Assembly: GCF_001421805.1 (NCBI RefSeq)
Contig: NZ_LMLC01000004.1
Span: forward strand, 248,001-312,000
DNA length: 64,000 nucleotides
Origin: Sphingomonas sp. Leaf34
GTDB taxonomy: Bacteria; Pseudomonadota; Alphaproteobacteria; Sphingomonadales; Sphingomonadaceae
Direction of reading: 5' to 3'
The position numbers and the translations under genes are program-made. Positions 1 to 9,628 of this stretch are shown piece after piece (within the stretch, counting starts at the first letter, position 1; every line of letters starts with the position of its first letter). The notes under the pieces were generated by a model that made no database searches, was not told the origin of the DNA, and was given only the letters and a program-made list of their open reading frames with translations.

Positions 1-663
1 CTGGCGGCAATCGGCGATGTCGCATTGCCGGGCTTGCCCGCTGCCGACGCCCCCGAGAACGCGGCGAGTCGCGACATCGCCGAAGCGACGATCGCCGATG
101 CCACGCCGAGTCGGCCGCTGCGGTTGACGGTGCTGCGCCAGGGACGCCGACAGACCATCGCGGTAAACCCGGTGACCGGCTGCCGATCGCGGTTCGAGAT
201 TCTGCTCGGCAGCGGGCTTGACGCGAGCGCCGACGGATCCGTGGTGCAGATCGGCGAGCGGTTTTTCGAGGGCTATACCGATGCCGAAATTGCGGTCGTC
301 GTGGCGCATGAACTCGCGCACAACATCCTGCGGCATCGCACGCGGCTGGATGCCGTGAAGATCAATCGGGGGCTGCTCGCGGAACTCGGGCGCAACGGCC
401 GCCTGATCCGCGAGACCGAAGACCAGGCCGACCTGCTCGGGATCTACCTGCTCGCCAATGCCGGTTATGATCCGATGTCCGCGCCCGCGTTCTGGCGGCA
501 CAAGGGTGGCACGGTTGATGGCGGGCTGTTCCGCAGCCGGACGCATGCCTCGTCGAAAGCGCGCGCCGACACGCTGGACGCGGTGGCGCGGACGATCGCC
601 GCCACCCCGGCCCGGCCCCTCATCCCGCCGGTCGTGGCGACCCGGAACGAGCCGCTTCGCTGA
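1..663 (+). CDS. M48-family metalloprotease, 5' end missing
   Basis: The frame is open from the first base, so the start lies outside the window. The visible part, about 220 residues, contains the zinc-protease motif HELAH followed by NILRHR, and further on EDQADLLG, which fits the downstream glutamate-containing motif of M48 peptidases. The family cleaves proteins, often in the periplasm or envelope; a signal peptide cannot be judged because the N-terminus is absent. The stop at 661-663 directly abuts the stop of the convergent wecC gene, leaving no intergenic space. The family call rests on the two motifs and is fairly secure; the substrate is unknown. Confidence 0.8.
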   Translation: MAAIGDVALPGLPAADAPENAASRDIAEATIADATPSRPLRLTVLRQGRRQTIAVNPVTGCRSRFEILLGSGLDASADGSVVQIGERFFEGYTDAEIAVVVAHELAHNILRHRTRLDAVKINRGLLAELGRNGRLIRETEDQADLLGIYLLANAGYDPMSAPAFWRHKGGTVDGGLFRSRTHASSKARADTLDAVARTIAATPARPLIPPVVATRNEPLR

Positions 664-1944
664 CTATCGCCGATCGGGCGACGCGCGGGGCTGATCCGGC
701 CAGATTCCGCGTGTATCGAGCACCAGTTTGTCGGCGCGCTCTTCCAGAGGGATCGACTTGAAGACGTCGTGATCGACCAGCACGACCATGATCGGACAGG
801 TCTCGATCGCGGTATCGACATCGATCAGCGTCGCGCCGCTATGGGCCAGCGCCGCGGGGAGCGTTCGGGCATAGGGTTCGACGATCCGGACCCGGTCGCC
901 GAAAGCGTTTGCGACGGCCTGCGCGACCTTCAGCGCGGGACTCTCGCGGAAGTCGTCAATATTCGCCTTGAACGCGAGGCCGAGGCACGCGACCGGTGCG
1001 CCGGGCATCGAGTCGACCAGCGCCGCGACCTGCGCGATGACGTGATTGGTCTTGCCGTCATTGACCTCGCGCGCGGTCCGGATCAGGGGCGTCTGGTCGG
1101 GCGCGGCATGGACCAGGAACCAGGGGTCGACCGCGATGCAATGCCCGCCGACGCCGGGGCCCGGCTGGAGGATGTTCACGCGCGGGTGACGGTTGGCGAG
1201 GCGGATCACCTCCCACACATCGACGCCCATCGTGTCGGCGATCAGCGATAATTCGTTGGCGAAGGCGATATTGACGTCGCGAAACGCGTTCTCGGTCAGC
1301 TTGGTCATTTCCGCGGCGCGCGCGGTGGTGGTGACGCAGGCGCCGCGGACGAAGCGGCGGTAGAAGGTGAGGGCCTTTCGCGCGCACCGCGGCGTGATCC
1401 CGCCGATGACGCGGTCGTTGTCGATCAGCTCGACCAGGATGCGGCCGGGCAACACGCGCTCCGGGCAATAGGCGATCGCGATATCCGCCTGCTCACCCGC
1501 GCGGCCGGGCACGCGGATATCCGGGCGGAGCCGGGCCAGCAGGTCGCGCACGCGCTCGGTGGTGCCGACCGGCGAGGTCGATTCGAGAATGATCGTGTCG
1601 CCGGCCTTCAAGACCGTGGCGATCGTCGTCGCGGCATCGAGGACATAGCCGATGTCGGGCGCGTGATCGTCGTCGAACGGCGTCGGCACCGCGATGACGA
1701 AGACGTCGGCAGGCTCGATCACGGTCGAGGCGCGCAACGTACCACGCGCCACCACGCCCGAGACGAGCCCGTCGAGATCGACCTCCTCGATATGGACGCG
1801 GCCCGAATTGACGGTTTCGACCACCGACTCGGTTACGTCGACGCCAAGCACGCGCGCGCCGGTCCGCGCGATTACCGCGGCGGTCGGCAGGCCGATATAG
1901 CCGAGCCCCATGACGACGACGGTGAGTTCAGTCTCGGTGAGCAT
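664..1944 (-). CDS. wecC: UDP-N-acetyl-D-mannosamine dehydrogenase
   Basis: This 426-residue protein is a nucleotide-sugar 6-dehydrogenase. It oxidises UDP-ManNAc to UDP-ManNAcA with two NAD+, in the cytoplasm. The Rossmann glycine motif GLGYIG is at residues 13-18 and the catalytic cysteine lies in GGHCIAVDPW (Cys269). The ATG at 1942-1944 was chosen because it places the dinucleotide fold about ten residues from the start; an upstream extension in the same frame is only antisense to wecB. The start overlaps the end of wecB by 17 bp, so the two are translationally coupled. The family also includes UDP-glucose dehydrogenases, but the wecB neighbour supports UDP-ManNAc as substrate. Confidence 0.88.
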   Translation of the reverse strand: MLTETELTVVVMGLGYIGLPTAAVIARTGARVLGVDVTESVVETVNSGRVHIEEVDLDGLVSGVVARGTLRASTVIEPADVFVIAVPTPFDDDHAPDIGYVLDAATTIATVLKAGDTIILESTSPVGTTERVRDLLARLRPDIRVPGRAGEQADIAIAYCPERVLPGRILVELIDNDRVIGGITPRCARKALTFYRRFVRGACVTTTARAAEMTKLTENAFRDVNIAFANELSLIADTMGVDVWEVIRLANRHPRVNILQPGPGVGGHCIAVDPWFLVHAAPDQTPLIRTAREVNDGKTNHVIAQVAALVDSMPGAPVACLGLAFKANIDDFRESPALKVAQAVANAFGDRVRIVEPYARTLPAALAHSGATLIDVDTAIETCPIMVVLVDHDVFKSIPLEERADKLVLDTRGIWPDQPRASPDRR

Positions 1945-3091
1945 GCGCGGCGGGTCCCTGTGCGTTGGCGGGGGTAAGCAGATCGGCGATGATCGTCGCG
2001 ATCCGTTGGGCGGCATGGCCATCGCCGAACGGATTGTGCGCGCGGGCCATCGCCGCATAGGCTGGTTCATCGTCGAGGAGCGCGACGATCTCGGCAACGA
2101 TGCGATCTTCGTCGGTGCCGATCAGCTTGGCGGTGCCCGCCGCCACCCCCTCGGGGCGCTCGGTCGTCTCGCGCATCACCAGCACGGGCTTGCCGAGTGC
2201 GGGCGCTTCCTCCTGCACGCCGCCCGAATCGGTCAGGACGATGTTCGCCATCCCGAGCGCGCGGACGAAGTGCGGATAGTCGAGCGGTGCGATCCGTGCG
2301 ACGTTCGCGCGTTCGCCCAGGATGGCGTCCATCACCGACACTACATTGGGGTTCGGATGAACCGGAAACAGCACCGCCACGTCGTCCCGCTCGGCGATGC
2401 GGCCGATCGCGCGTGCGATCGCGGCCATGCCGTCACCGAAATTCTCACGGCGATGCGTCGTCACCAGGATGATCCGCTTGCCCGCGAACCGGGCGGCGAT
2501 GTCGTCGAGGCCGGCGGCAAGCGCGGGATCGGCGGCAACCCGCGCGCTGGTCCAGTGCAGCGCGTCGATCACGGTATTCCCGGTGACGTGGATCGTGTCG
2601 GGTGCGATCGTCTCGCGGCGGAGCGCCTCGGCCGACGTTTCGGTCGGCGCGAGGTGGAGCGCGGCGATCGGTGCGACGATCCGGCGGTTCACCTCTTCGG
2701 GCCAGGGATGATAAATATCACCTGACCGCAGTCCCGCTTCGACATGCGCGACCGGAACCTTGCGATAATAGGCGGCGAGCGCGCCGGTCATCGCGGTCGC
2801 GGTGTCGCCCTGTACGATGACCAGATCGGGCGATTCGGCGTCCATCACGTCGCCAAGCCCGGTCAGGAGCCGCGCGGTCAGGCGATCGAGCGTCTGGCCG
2901 GGCTCCATCAGGTCAAGATCGATGTCGGGCGCGAGATCGGCGATTGCCAGCACCTGGTCGAGCAGCCCGCGGTGCTGCGCGGTGACGCAGGTCCGCACCG
3001 TCACGTCGGGAAGCGCCGCCAATGCCCGGATGACCGGGAAGAGTTTGATCGCTTCCGGGCGCGTTCCGAAGATGACGAGGATCTTTTGCAT
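1928..3091 (-). CDS. wecB: UDP-N-acetylglucosamine 2-epimerase (non-hydrolysing)
   Basis: At 387 residues this is the normal length for WecB, which interconverts UDP-GlcNAc and UDP-ManNAc in the cytoplasm. The N-terminus (KILVIFGTRPEAIKLFPVI) is the family signature, and HVEAGLRSGD and the DSGGVQEEAP loop of the UDP-sugar binding site are present. A GAGG-type ribosome site lies upstream of the ATG. It is the first gene of a two-gene unit with wecC, supplying UDP-ManNAcA for a surface polysaccharide; no glycosyltransferases are nearby. It is divergent from galU, and the 150-bp gap between them holds three tandem 23-bp repeats that could control one or both units. Confidence 0.92.
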   Translation of the reverse strand: MQKILVIFGTRPEAIKLFPVIRALAALPDVTVRTCVTAQHRGLLDQVLAIADLAPDIDLDLMEPGQTLDRLTARLLTGLGDVMDAESPDLVIVQGDTATAMTGALAAYYRKVPVAHVEAGLRSGDIYHPWPEEVNRRIVAPIAALHLAPTETSAEALRRETIAPDTIHVTGNTVIDALHWTSARVAADPALAAGLDDIAARFAGKRIILVTTHRRENFGDGMAAIARAIGRIAERDDVAVLFPVHPNPNVVSVMDAILGERANVARIAPLDYPHFVRALGMANIVLTDSGGVQEEAPALGKPVLVMRETTERPEGVAAGTAKLIGTDEDRIVAEIVALLDDEPAYAAMARAHNPFGDGHAAQRIATIIADLLTPANAQGPAAHAHRD

Positions 3092-3138
3092 GTAACGCCT
3101 CTAGCGCAGCGTGCTTAACGGCGCGCTAAACGATCGTA

Positions 3139-3208
3139 GCAATCTGCACCTTGGGTGCGGGGCAATCTGCACCCTGGGTGCGGGGAGATTTGCACCTGTG
3201 GGCAGGGG
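3139..3208. repeat. Three tandem 23-bp repeats with internal dyad between wecB and galU
   Basis: Two nearly identical units (starting at 3139 and 3162) and one degenerate unit (starting at 3185) occur with an exact 23-bp period. Each of the first two contains an inverted repeat, GCACC-3 nt-GGTGC. They sit between two divergent operons for nucleotide-sugar synthesis, 36 bp before the galU start. The 23-bp spacing is close to two helical turns, so bound dimers would lie on nearly the same DNA face. This looks like a multi-site operator; the regulator is unknown. Confidence 0.5.
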
Positions 3209-3243
3209 CGGATAGTGCCGTGACATAGATATTGGAGTTTCGA

Positions 3244-4116
3244 ATGACCATCAAACCGCTGCGTAAGGCCGTCTTCCCGGTTGCAGGATTGGGTACGCGC
3301 TTCCTCCCCGCCACCAAGGCGATGCCGAAGGAAATGCTGACGGTCGTCGACAAGCCGTTGATCCAATATGCCGTCGAGGAAGCACTCGAGGCGGGGATCG
3401 AGCAGATCATCTTCGTCACGGGCCGCAACAAGGGCTCGCTGGAGGATCATTTCGATATCTCCTACGAGCTAGAGGATACGATGAAGGCGCGCGGCAAATC
3501 GCTCGATGCGATCAGCCATATCCGGATGAAGCCGGGTTCGCCGGTCTATGTGCGCCAACAGGAACCGCTCGGTCTCGGCCATGCGGTATGGTGCGCGCGC
3601 GAGATCGTCGGCGACGAACCCTTTGCCGTGCTGCTCCCCGACGAATTGATGGTCGGGACGCCCGGCTTCCTCAAGCAGATGGTCGAGGCGTATAATCAGG
3701 TCGGCGGCAACGTCATCGGCGCACTTGAGGTCGCCGATTCGGAGACCGATAAATACGGCATCATCTCGCCGGGGGCGATCGACGGGCGCCTGACCGAAGT
3801 CACGGCGCTGGTGGAAAAGCCCAAACGGGGTAGTGCACCGTCCAACCTGATGATCCCCGGTCGCTATATTCTCCAGCCCGAGGTGATGCGCATACTCGAA
3901 ACGCAGGAGAAGGGCGCAGGCGACGAGATCCAGCTGACCGACGCGATGGCGCAGCTTATCGGTGTCCAGCCGTTCCACGGCTTTACCTTCGACGGCCAGC
4001 GCTATGATTGCGGCGACAAGGGCGGGTATATCCAGGCCAATCTGGCGATTGCCTTGTCGCGCGATGATATCGGCCCGGGTGTCCGCGCGTTTGCCGAGCG
4101 TTTGTTGGCGAAATGA
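3244..4116 (+). CDS. galU: UTP--glucose-1-phosphate uridylyltransferase
   Basis: The enzyme makes UDP-glucose from UTP and glucose-1-phosphate for exopolysaccharide and glycolipid synthesis. The protein is 290 residues, normal for GalU. The nucleotide-binding loop GLGTRFLPATKAMPKEML lies near residues 14-31 and the product-site segment VEKP is present in the middle. ATG at 3244 is preferred over an in-frame TTG at 3232, because GGAG at 3234-3237 is correctly spaced for the ATG and overlaps the TTG. The gene is monocistronic: a strong hairpin follows the stop. Together with the divergent wecBC it forms a precursor-supply locus for surface polysaccharide. Confidence 0.94.
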   Translation: MTIKPLRKAVFPVAGLGTRFLPATKAMPKEMLTVVDKPLIQYAVEEALEAGIEQIIFVTGRNKGSLEDHFDISYELEDTMKARGKSLDAISHIRMKPGSPVYVRQQEPLGLGHAVWCAREIVGDEPFAVLLPDELMVGTPGFLKQMVEAYNQVGGNVIGALEVADSETDKYGIISPGAIDGRLTEVTALVEKPKRGSAPSNLMIPGRYILQPEVMRILETQEKGAGDEIQLTDAMAQLIGVQPFHGFTFDGQRYDCGDKGGYIQANLAIALSRDDIGPGVRAFAERLLAK

Positions 4117-4126
4117 CCGGGCTCTA

Positions 4127-4163
4127 GGGCGGCGGCGGCACCGGTACGGTGCCGCCGCCGCCC
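4127..4163. terminator. Bidirectional terminator hairpin after galU
   Basis: A perfect 16-bp stem (4127-4142 with 4148-4163) closes a 5-nt loop between the convergent galU and the small minus-strand gene. There is no clear T-run, but the position between two converging stops and the strength of the stem support transcription termination in both directions. Confidence 0.75.
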
Positions 4164-4171
4164 GCGGCGCG

Positions 4172-4447
4172 TCACTTCTGCGCGACCATCACCGTCGTGG
4201 ACTGGACCGTGGTCTCGGCCATCGTCGTCTTCGGCATGTCGAGTCCGTCGGCGCTCCACTGCGTCGCGCTCTTGCACGTCTTGCGCTGGAGGTGTGTGCC
4301 GGTGACGGCCGGATCGGTCAGGCAATATTTCTGCGTCTTTGCATCGTATTTCAGTGCCGTGGTCGGCTGTGTTTCGCCGGCGAGGGCCGGCGCAGCGGTC
4401 ACGACCATGGCGGCGGCGATGAAGCTGTTCAGGATGAGCGATGGCAT
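4172..4447 (-). CDS. Small secreted protein, unrecognised
   Basis: I do not recognise this 91-residue protein. Residues 1-23 look like a Sec signal peptide, with hydrophobic stretch FIAAAMVVTAAPALA followed by GET. The mature part of about 68 residues contains two cysteines (in KYCLTD and RKTCKS), which could form one disulphide, and a Thr-rich C-terminus. The start ATG is in the expected position before the signal sequence. It is transcribed alone towards galU and shares its terminator. A periplasmic or secreted location is inferred; function is unknown. Confidence 0.65.
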   Translation of the reverse strand: MPSLILNSFIAAAMVVTAAPALAGETQPTTALKYDAKTQKYCLTDPAVTGTHLQRKTCKSATQWSADGLDMPKTTMAETTVQSTTVMVAQK

Positions 4448-4654
4448 GATGGCGTCCTTCGGATCGTTGGTGTCGCACCCCTGATCGGGTGCATGACGAC
4501 CAATGCATCGAGTGTGCCAGTTTCCTAATACGGCGATACACGCACGCAGCGGGCTCGAATCATGCGATATTCTTGAGGCTGACCGTTTTGCACCGGAAGC
4601 GGTGTTCCGATCGCAACACCATGATTTGGTGCCATGTACGGGGTATTGGTGCTT

Positions 4655-5182
4655 TTAGCGTTCCAGCAACCGCGGCATCAGTTCGACGAAGTTGCAGGGG
4701 CGATGGCGGCTGTCGAGCTGGTCGCGCAATATGCCGTCCCAGCCGTCCTTCACCGCGCCGGTCGAGCCGGGCAGCGCGAAGATATAGGTGCCGTGCGACA
4801 CGCAGGCGCAGGCGCGCGACTGCACGGTCGAGGTGCCGATCGTCTGGTAGCTCAGCATGCGGAAGAGTTCGCCAAAGCCGGGGATCATCTTCTCGGCGAC
4901 CTGCTCGATTGCCTCGGGGGTCACGTCGCGCCCCGTCACGCCGGTGCCGCCGGTGGTGATGACGCAGTCGACCTCGGGATCGCCGACCCAGGCGTGCAGC
5001 CGCGAGACGATCGTCTCGACATCGTCCTTCTCGATCCGGCGATCGGCGAGGATGTGACCCGCCTCGGTCAGCCGCGCGACGAGAGTGTCGCCCGAGCGAT
5101 CCTCGGCGAGGCCGCGCGTGTCGGACACCGTCAGCACGGCAATCCGTACCGGCAGGAACGTCCGGCTTTCATCGATCGGCAT
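4655..5182 (-). CDS. moaB: Molybdenum cofactor biosynthesis protein MoaB/MogA family
   Basis: This 175-residue protein belongs to the MoaB/Mog family, which adenylates molybdopterin before metal insertion. The family core is clear: VLTVSDTR near residue 16, the [16 protein letters not shown] motif that binds the pterin phosphate near residues 78-93, and the C-terminal [15 protein letters not shown] at 5180-5182 was chosen as it begins 14 residues before the first strand; the open frame further upstream lies antisense within slt. It is 5 bp downstream of slt on the same strand, so the genes are probably co-transcribed. Other Moco genes (moaD, moaE) are at 60.7-61.4 kb. Confidence 0.88.
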   Translation of the reverse strand: MPIDESRTFLPVRIAVLTVSDTRGLAEDRSGDTLVARLTEAGHILADRRIEKDDVETIVSRLHAWVGDPEVDCVITTGGTGVTGRDVTPEAIEQVAEKMIPGFGELFRMLSYQTIGTSTVQSRACACVSHGTYIFALPGSTGAVKDGWDGILRDQLDSRHRPCNFVELMPRLLER

Positions 5183-5187
5183 GAAAC

Positions 5188-7059
5188 TCAGTCCGCGCGC
5201 GTGACGGTGGTGGAGCGTGGTCCGACGTTCGCATTGACCGCGAGGGTCGCCTGCACCGGCGTCACGCTGGCGTGATATTGCGTGTACGGCTTGGCGGCCA
5301 TCCGGACCGCGGACGCACCCGGCAGACCGGGGAAGCGCGGCCACATGCCTTGCGCCAGCGCGTTGCGGCTGGTCGATGCCTTCTTGCCGCCCTGTGCCTC
5401 GTACATCCAGTAATTGCGCAATACCGTGGTCACGTAGCCGCGCGTTTCCCAATAGGGGATGCTCTCGATGTACAGCAGCGGATCGCCGTTATCATGGACG
5501 ATCGCGTTCCAGTCGCCGACCGGACGGGGACCCGCATTATAGGCGGCGATCACCTTGGGCAGGAGCCCGCCGGTCACGCCCGCCATGTCGCGAAGCCGCT
5601 CGAGATGGCGCTGGCCGATATCCATGTTGGTCGACGGCTTGGTGAGCGCCTTCATGTCGATCGCGGTGCCGCGTTCGCGCGCGAAGTCGGTCGCGGCGGC
5701 GGGCATGATCTGCATCAGGCCATAGGCGCCCGCCGGGCTCTTCACGGTGTTGCGGAACCGCGATTCCTCGAGCGTGTGCGCATAGACCAGCGCCTTGTCG
5801 ATGTGCCAGCCGCTGTCCGGCGTCCAGTTCGGCGTCGGATAGCGCGCCTCGGCGGTCGACGTGACGCCCTGCGGGCAGTTGTGCGCGAGGAACACGGTGG
5901 TCGCGGGCAGGCTCAGCGCCTCGGCGACGCGGACCAGATTGGCGAATTCGCGCGGGTCGCCGATCTTGGCCTGCTGGCGGATGACGGTATCGGCGAGATC
6001 GGTCTCGCCGACCTCGACCAGCGCCGCGGCGACGCGGACGTTGGGGCGCTTGCCGACGACCTTCCAGTCGCTCGCGACGAGCCCGCCGACCGACGTCCCC
6101 TTGTCCTTCATCGCCAGCTGCTGGCGCGCGAGCTGGCCGTAGAAGCTCTCGCTGAACTGCGCCGCCGCCTTCAGGCGACCCTCGATCTTGTCGGGGCGCG
6201 CACACACCATGTCCGCGCGCGACGCCCAGTACAGCGCCGCCGCGCGCAGGTCGACGTCGCCGGCGCGCGCCGCGACGCCCTCGAACCCGGTTTCGGCATT
6301 CGCGCAGTCGTTCTGCCGCCATGCCGACAGCGCGTTGACCCAGCGACCCTGCACCGCCCAGTCGCCGACGCCGTCCTGCGCCTTGGTAGCCATGACCCGT
6401 GCGTTCGCATCGTCGCCCTGGAGGAAATAGATCCACGCGATCTTCTGCTGCCACTCGGTCAGCGCCTCGGGGGTGAGCCCGGGCGTGCTTTCGAGCAGCG
6501 ACTGCGCCTCGCGGCCCATGTCCGCCTTGACGTAGGGCTGCATCTTGAGCGCGAGATCGGCGGCGATCATGTCGCCCTTGAGGCTCTTGGCGCGGACGCG
6601 ACGCGGCGCGCCGTCCTGCCAGATCAGACGCTGCGCGACGGGCAGCGGGGGAAGGTCGACGGCACCGCGCATCGCGGCGAGGCGCGAGATCTGCTCGGCC
6701 TCGGGCAGCTCCGGCGCTTCGTTGAGCAGCGCGACGAGCGGCTCCATCTCGACCCTGGGCGAACCCTTGGCCGTATACATCTCCGCACGCGCGATGGCGT
6801 GCAGCGGGCCGGGCTTCATCGTGTCGAGCCCGATCTGCGCGTCGGTCCACTTGCCGTCGCGGATCGCTGCGAACACGGTCCTGTACGCCTCGCGCTGGTC
6901 TGGATCGAGCTGGTCGGGGATCTGCTCCAATGTCGGCGCACCGACGAGCTGCGTCGCGCCGAGCCGGGTATTGCCACCGGGCTCGCCCGCGATCGTCGCG
7001 GCGAAAGCCGGAAGGGGGAGGGCGCTTAGCCCCAGAACGATAGCAAGAGTTCGAATCAT
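5188..7059 (-). CDS. slt: Lytic transglycosylase (Slt70-like)
   Basis: A 623-residue periplasmic protein with a signal peptide (hydrophobic residues 4-20, cleavage after AFAA). A long helical superhelix region precedes a C-terminal SLT domain that cleaves peptidoglycan with formation of 1,6-anhydro-muramic acid. Catalytic Glu432 sits in the ES motif (LEESRFR), followed by [10 protein letters not shown] and AYNAGP (506-511), the standard order. The length matches soluble Slt enzymes. Its ATG overlaps the stop of the upstream UDG-like gene by four bases, indicating an operon UDG-slt-moaB. Functional linkage among the three is not obvious. Confidence 0.9.
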   Translation of the reverse strand: MIRTLAIVLGLSALPLPAFAATIAGEPGGNTRLGATQLVGAPTLEQIPDQLDPDQREAYRTVFAAIRDGKWTDAQIGLDTMKPGPLHAIARAEMYTAKGSPRVEMEPLVALLNEAPELPEAEQISRLAAMRGAVDLPPLPVAQRLIWQDGAPRRVRAKSLKGDMIAADLALKMQPYVKADMGREAQSLLESTPGLTPEALTEWQQKIAWIYFLQGDDANARVMATKAQDGVGDWAVQGRWVNALSAWRQNDCANAETGFEGVAARAGDVDLRAAALYWASRADMVCARPDKIEGRLKAAAQFSESFYGQLARQQLAMKDKGTSVGGLVASDWKVVGKRPNVRVAAALVEVGETDLADTVIRQQAKIGDPREFANLVRVAEALSLPATTVFLAHNCPQGVTSTAEARYPTPNWTPDSGWHIDKALVYAHTLEESRFRNTVKSPAGAYGLMQIMPAAATDFARERGTAIDMKALTKPSTNMDIGQRHLERLRDMAGVTGGLLPKVIAAYNAGPRPVGDWNAIVHDNGDPLLYIESIPYWETRGYVTTVLRNYWMYEAQGGKKASTSRNALAQGMWPRFPGLPGASAVRMAAKPYTQYHASVTPVQATLAVNANVGPRSTTVTRAD

Positions 7060-7814
7060 CGTGCGCCCTTTTGCGACATCTGTGCGCCCATCAGCATCTG
7101 CAAGTCCTTCCAGGCCTCGGCCTTGGCCGCCGGCTTCTCGATCAGAAACCGCGGATGGAAGCTCGCGACGACCGCCGTAGAACCAGCCCCCGTTTCTCCG
7201 GTCTTATGGTTAAAGTCGTGTAAACGCCCGCGCGCCGCCTGTAATTCCGTCCCGAGGATCGCACGGCTCGCCGCATTGCCCAGCAGCAGCAACCGCTGCG
7301 GCGCAACCAACCCGATGTGATGCTTGGCGATTTCTGCCAATCGCTCCTCGACGTCGCTATGGATCCGCCCTGCGGTCGGCCGCTTTGCGCAGACCGCCGC
7401 GAGATGCACGTCATCGCGCGTCAACCCGATCGCTGCGAGCATCCGGTCGAGCAGCCGCCCCGAGGCGCCGCTCAGGAGCGCCCCGGCATCGCCATCGTCG
7501 CGATCCGGGCAATCGACAAGCACCATGACCGTAGCGTCAGCCGGGCCCATGGCCGCCAGCGACACCCCGCTCCAGTCCGCCTCGGGAACCGCCGCGCCGC
7601 GCCGCCAGTCGAGAAAATCGGCAAGCAAAAGCGGCATCGCGGACTGTGCGACGACCGGTCCGGCAGGCGCCGCGGCGGGCACCACGAGTGGCTCCGGCGC
7701 CGCGAACCAGTCGCGCGGGACGTCGTCGACCAGCGTGTCGACGCCAGCCTCGTGCCACCAGTCGAGCGCGCTCGCCGCGGCATTTCGCCAGTCGATGGTT
7801 TGGTCCGCCCCCAC
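7056..7814 (-). CDS. Uracil-DNA glycosylase family protein, divergent
   Basis: A 252-residue protein with the layout of family 4/5 uracil-DNA glycosylases in its last 170 residues: a segment with SGASGRLLDRML corresponding to the family GxAGxLLDxML, GNAASRAILG in the middle and a C-terminal SFHPRFLIEKP matching the HPxxLL motif. The usual GExPG active-site motif is replaced by LVDCPDRDDG, and no four-cysteine iron-sulphur pattern is visible. Activity on uracil is therefore uncertain. Start is GTG (7812-7814). The stop overlaps the slt start by four bases. Confidence 0.7.
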   Translation of the reverse strand: MGADQTIDWRNAAASALDWWHEAGVDTLVDDVPRDWFAAPEPLVVPAAAPAGPVVAQSAMPLLLADFLDWRRGAAVPEADWSGVSLAAMGPADATVMVLVDCPDRDDGDAGALLSGASGRLLDRMLAAIGLTRDDVHLAAVCAKRPTAGRIHSDVEERLAEIAKHHIGLVAPQRLLLLGNAASRAILGTELQAARGRLHDFNHKTGETGAGSTAVVASFHPRFLIEKPAAKAEAWKDLQMLMGAQMSQKGAR

Positions 7815-7963
7815 AGGGTAACCTATGCTGGACGGTTGACGTGGCGGTCAACTCGCGCAATCGCCATAATGGACAAGACGGTGCCGGCCCGAGCCCGAAC
7901 GAACGCCGAAGCGCGCGGGCCGGACGGAAAGCCAGGCAGACAGGGGACATCCCCCGGGAGACG

Positions 7964-9628
7964 ATGATGACGACACGTGAATCGATGCCCTATGACGTGG
8001 TGATCGTCGGCGCAGGCCCGGCCGGTCTCTCGGCAGCGATCCGTCTCAAACAGATGGCGGCCGAGAAGGACGCCGAGATCAGCGTCTGCGTGCTCGAAAA
8101 GGGCTCCGAGGTCGGCGCGCACATCCTGTCGGGCGCGGTCATCGATCCGAAGAGCCTCGACGAACTGCTCCCCGACTGGCGCGAGGACGGCTGCCCGCTC
8201 GCCGAGGTGCCGGTGACCGAGAACCACCACTGGATCCTCAGCAAGACGAAGAAGAGCGAAATGCCGCACTTCGTCACGCCGTCGTTCATGCACAACAAGG
8301 GCACCTACACCGGCAGCCTCGGCAATCTGTGTCGCTGGCTCGCGGGCAAGGCGGAGGAACTCGGCGTTGAGATCTTCCCGGGCTTCGCCGCCGCCGAAAT
8401 CCTGTTCAACGACGACGGCTCGGTCAAGGGCGTCGCGACCGGCGACATGGGCGTCGCGCGCGACGGCACGCACAAGGGCGACTACACCCCCGGCCTCGAA
8501 CTCCACGCGAAGTACACCTTCTTCTCGGAAGGCTGCCGCGGTCACCTGACCAAGCAGCTGATCGCCAAGTTCGATCTAGCCAAGGACAGCGATCCGCAGG
8601 TCTATGGCCTCGGCATCAAGGAGCTCTGGGACATCGATCCCGCGCTCCACAGCCCCGGCCGCGTGATCCATACGCAGGGCTGGCCGCTGACCGAAACCGA
8701 CGGCTCGAACGGCGGCGGCTGGATCTATCACCAGGCAAACGGTCAGGTCTCGATCGGCTTCGTCACGTGGCTGAACTACACCAACCCGCATCTCTCACCG
8801 TTTCACGAGATGCAGCGCTGGAAGACGCACCCCGAGATCGCCGCGCTGCTCAAGGGCGCCAAGCGCGTCAGCTACGGCGCGCGCGCGATCAGCGATGGCG
8901 GGCTGCAGTCGATCCCCAAGCTCGTGATGCCCGGCGCCGCGCTGATCGGCGACAGTGCCGGCTTCCTCAACGTGCCGCGGATCAAGGGCACGCACACCGC
9001 GATGAAGTCCGGCATGATGGCCGCCGAGGCCGCGGTCGAGGCGATCGTGTCGCAGCGCGGCCATGACGAGCTCGCCGCCTATCCCGCGGCGTTCGAGACG
9101 TCGTGGGTCAAGAAGGAGCTGTCGGTCGTCCGCAACGTCGTGCCGCTGGTCAAGAAGTTCGGCGACTTGGTCGGCTCGGGTCTCGCCGGCGTGACGATGT
9201 GGCTCGAGCATCTGGGGATCAAGGTGCCCTTCACGATGCACCATCACCCCGATCACGAGAGCCTGTGGCGCAAGGATCTGGTCAAGCCGATCGACTATCC
9301 CAAGGCGGATGGCGTCCTCACCTTCGATCGTCTCTCGTCGGTGTTCATTTCGAACACCAACCATGAGGAGGACCAGCCGGTCCACCTGACGCTCAAGGAT
9401 CCGGCGGTGCCGATCACCTACAACCTGCCGATGTACGACGAGCCCGCGCAACGCTATTGCCCGGCCGGCGTTTACGAGGTCGTCGGCGTCGAAGAGGGCG
9501 ATCCGAAGTTCGTCATCAACGCGCAGAACTGCGTCCACTGCAAGACCTGTGACATCAAGGACCCCACCCAGAACATCAACTGGGTCGTACCCGAGGGCGG
9601 CGGAGGCCCCAATTATCCCAACATGTAA
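7964..9628 (+). CDS. Electron transfer flavoprotein-ubiquinone oxidoreductase
   Basis: A 554-residue enzyme that passes electrons from ETF (fed by acyl-CoA dehydrogenases) to ubiquinone at the inner membrane. The FAD-binding GAGPAGLSAAIRL is near residues 15-27, and the 4Fe-4S ligands occur in NCVHCKTCD near the C-terminus together with an upstream cysteine in RYCPAGVY. The C-terminal NINWVVPEGGGGP is typical. The start ATG at 7964 (or the adjacent ATG at 7967) has a GGGAG site just upstream; the longer open frame from 7646 is antisense to the UDG-like gene. The length matches bacterial and mitochondrial homologues. Confidence 0.94.
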   Translation: MMTTRESMPYDVVIVGAGPAGLSAAIRLKQMAAEKDAEISVCVLEKGSEVGAHILSGAVIDPKSLDELLPDWREDGCPLAEVPVTENHHWILSKTKKSEMPHFVTPSFMHNKGTYTGSLGNLCRWLAGKAEELGVEIFPGFAAAEILFNDDGSVKGVATGDMGVARDGTHKGDYTPGLELHAKYTFFSEGCRGHLTKQLIAKFDLAKDSDPQVYGLGIKELWDIDPALHSPGRVIHTQGWPLTETDGSNGGGWIYHQANGQVSIGFVTWLNYTNPHLSPFHEMQRWKTHPEIAALLKGAKRVSYGARAISDGGLQSIPKLVMPGAALIGDSAGFLNVPRIKGTHTAMKSGMMAAEAAVEAIVSQRGHDELAAYPAAFETSWVKKELSVVRNVVPLVKKFGDLVGSGLAGVTMWLEHLGIKVPFTMHHHPDHESLWRKDLVKPIDYPKADGVLTFDRLSSVFISNTNHEEDQPVHLTLKDPAVPITYNLPMYDEPAQRYCPAGVYEVVGVEEGDPKFVINAQNCVHCKTCDIKDPTQNINWVVPEGGGGPNYPNM

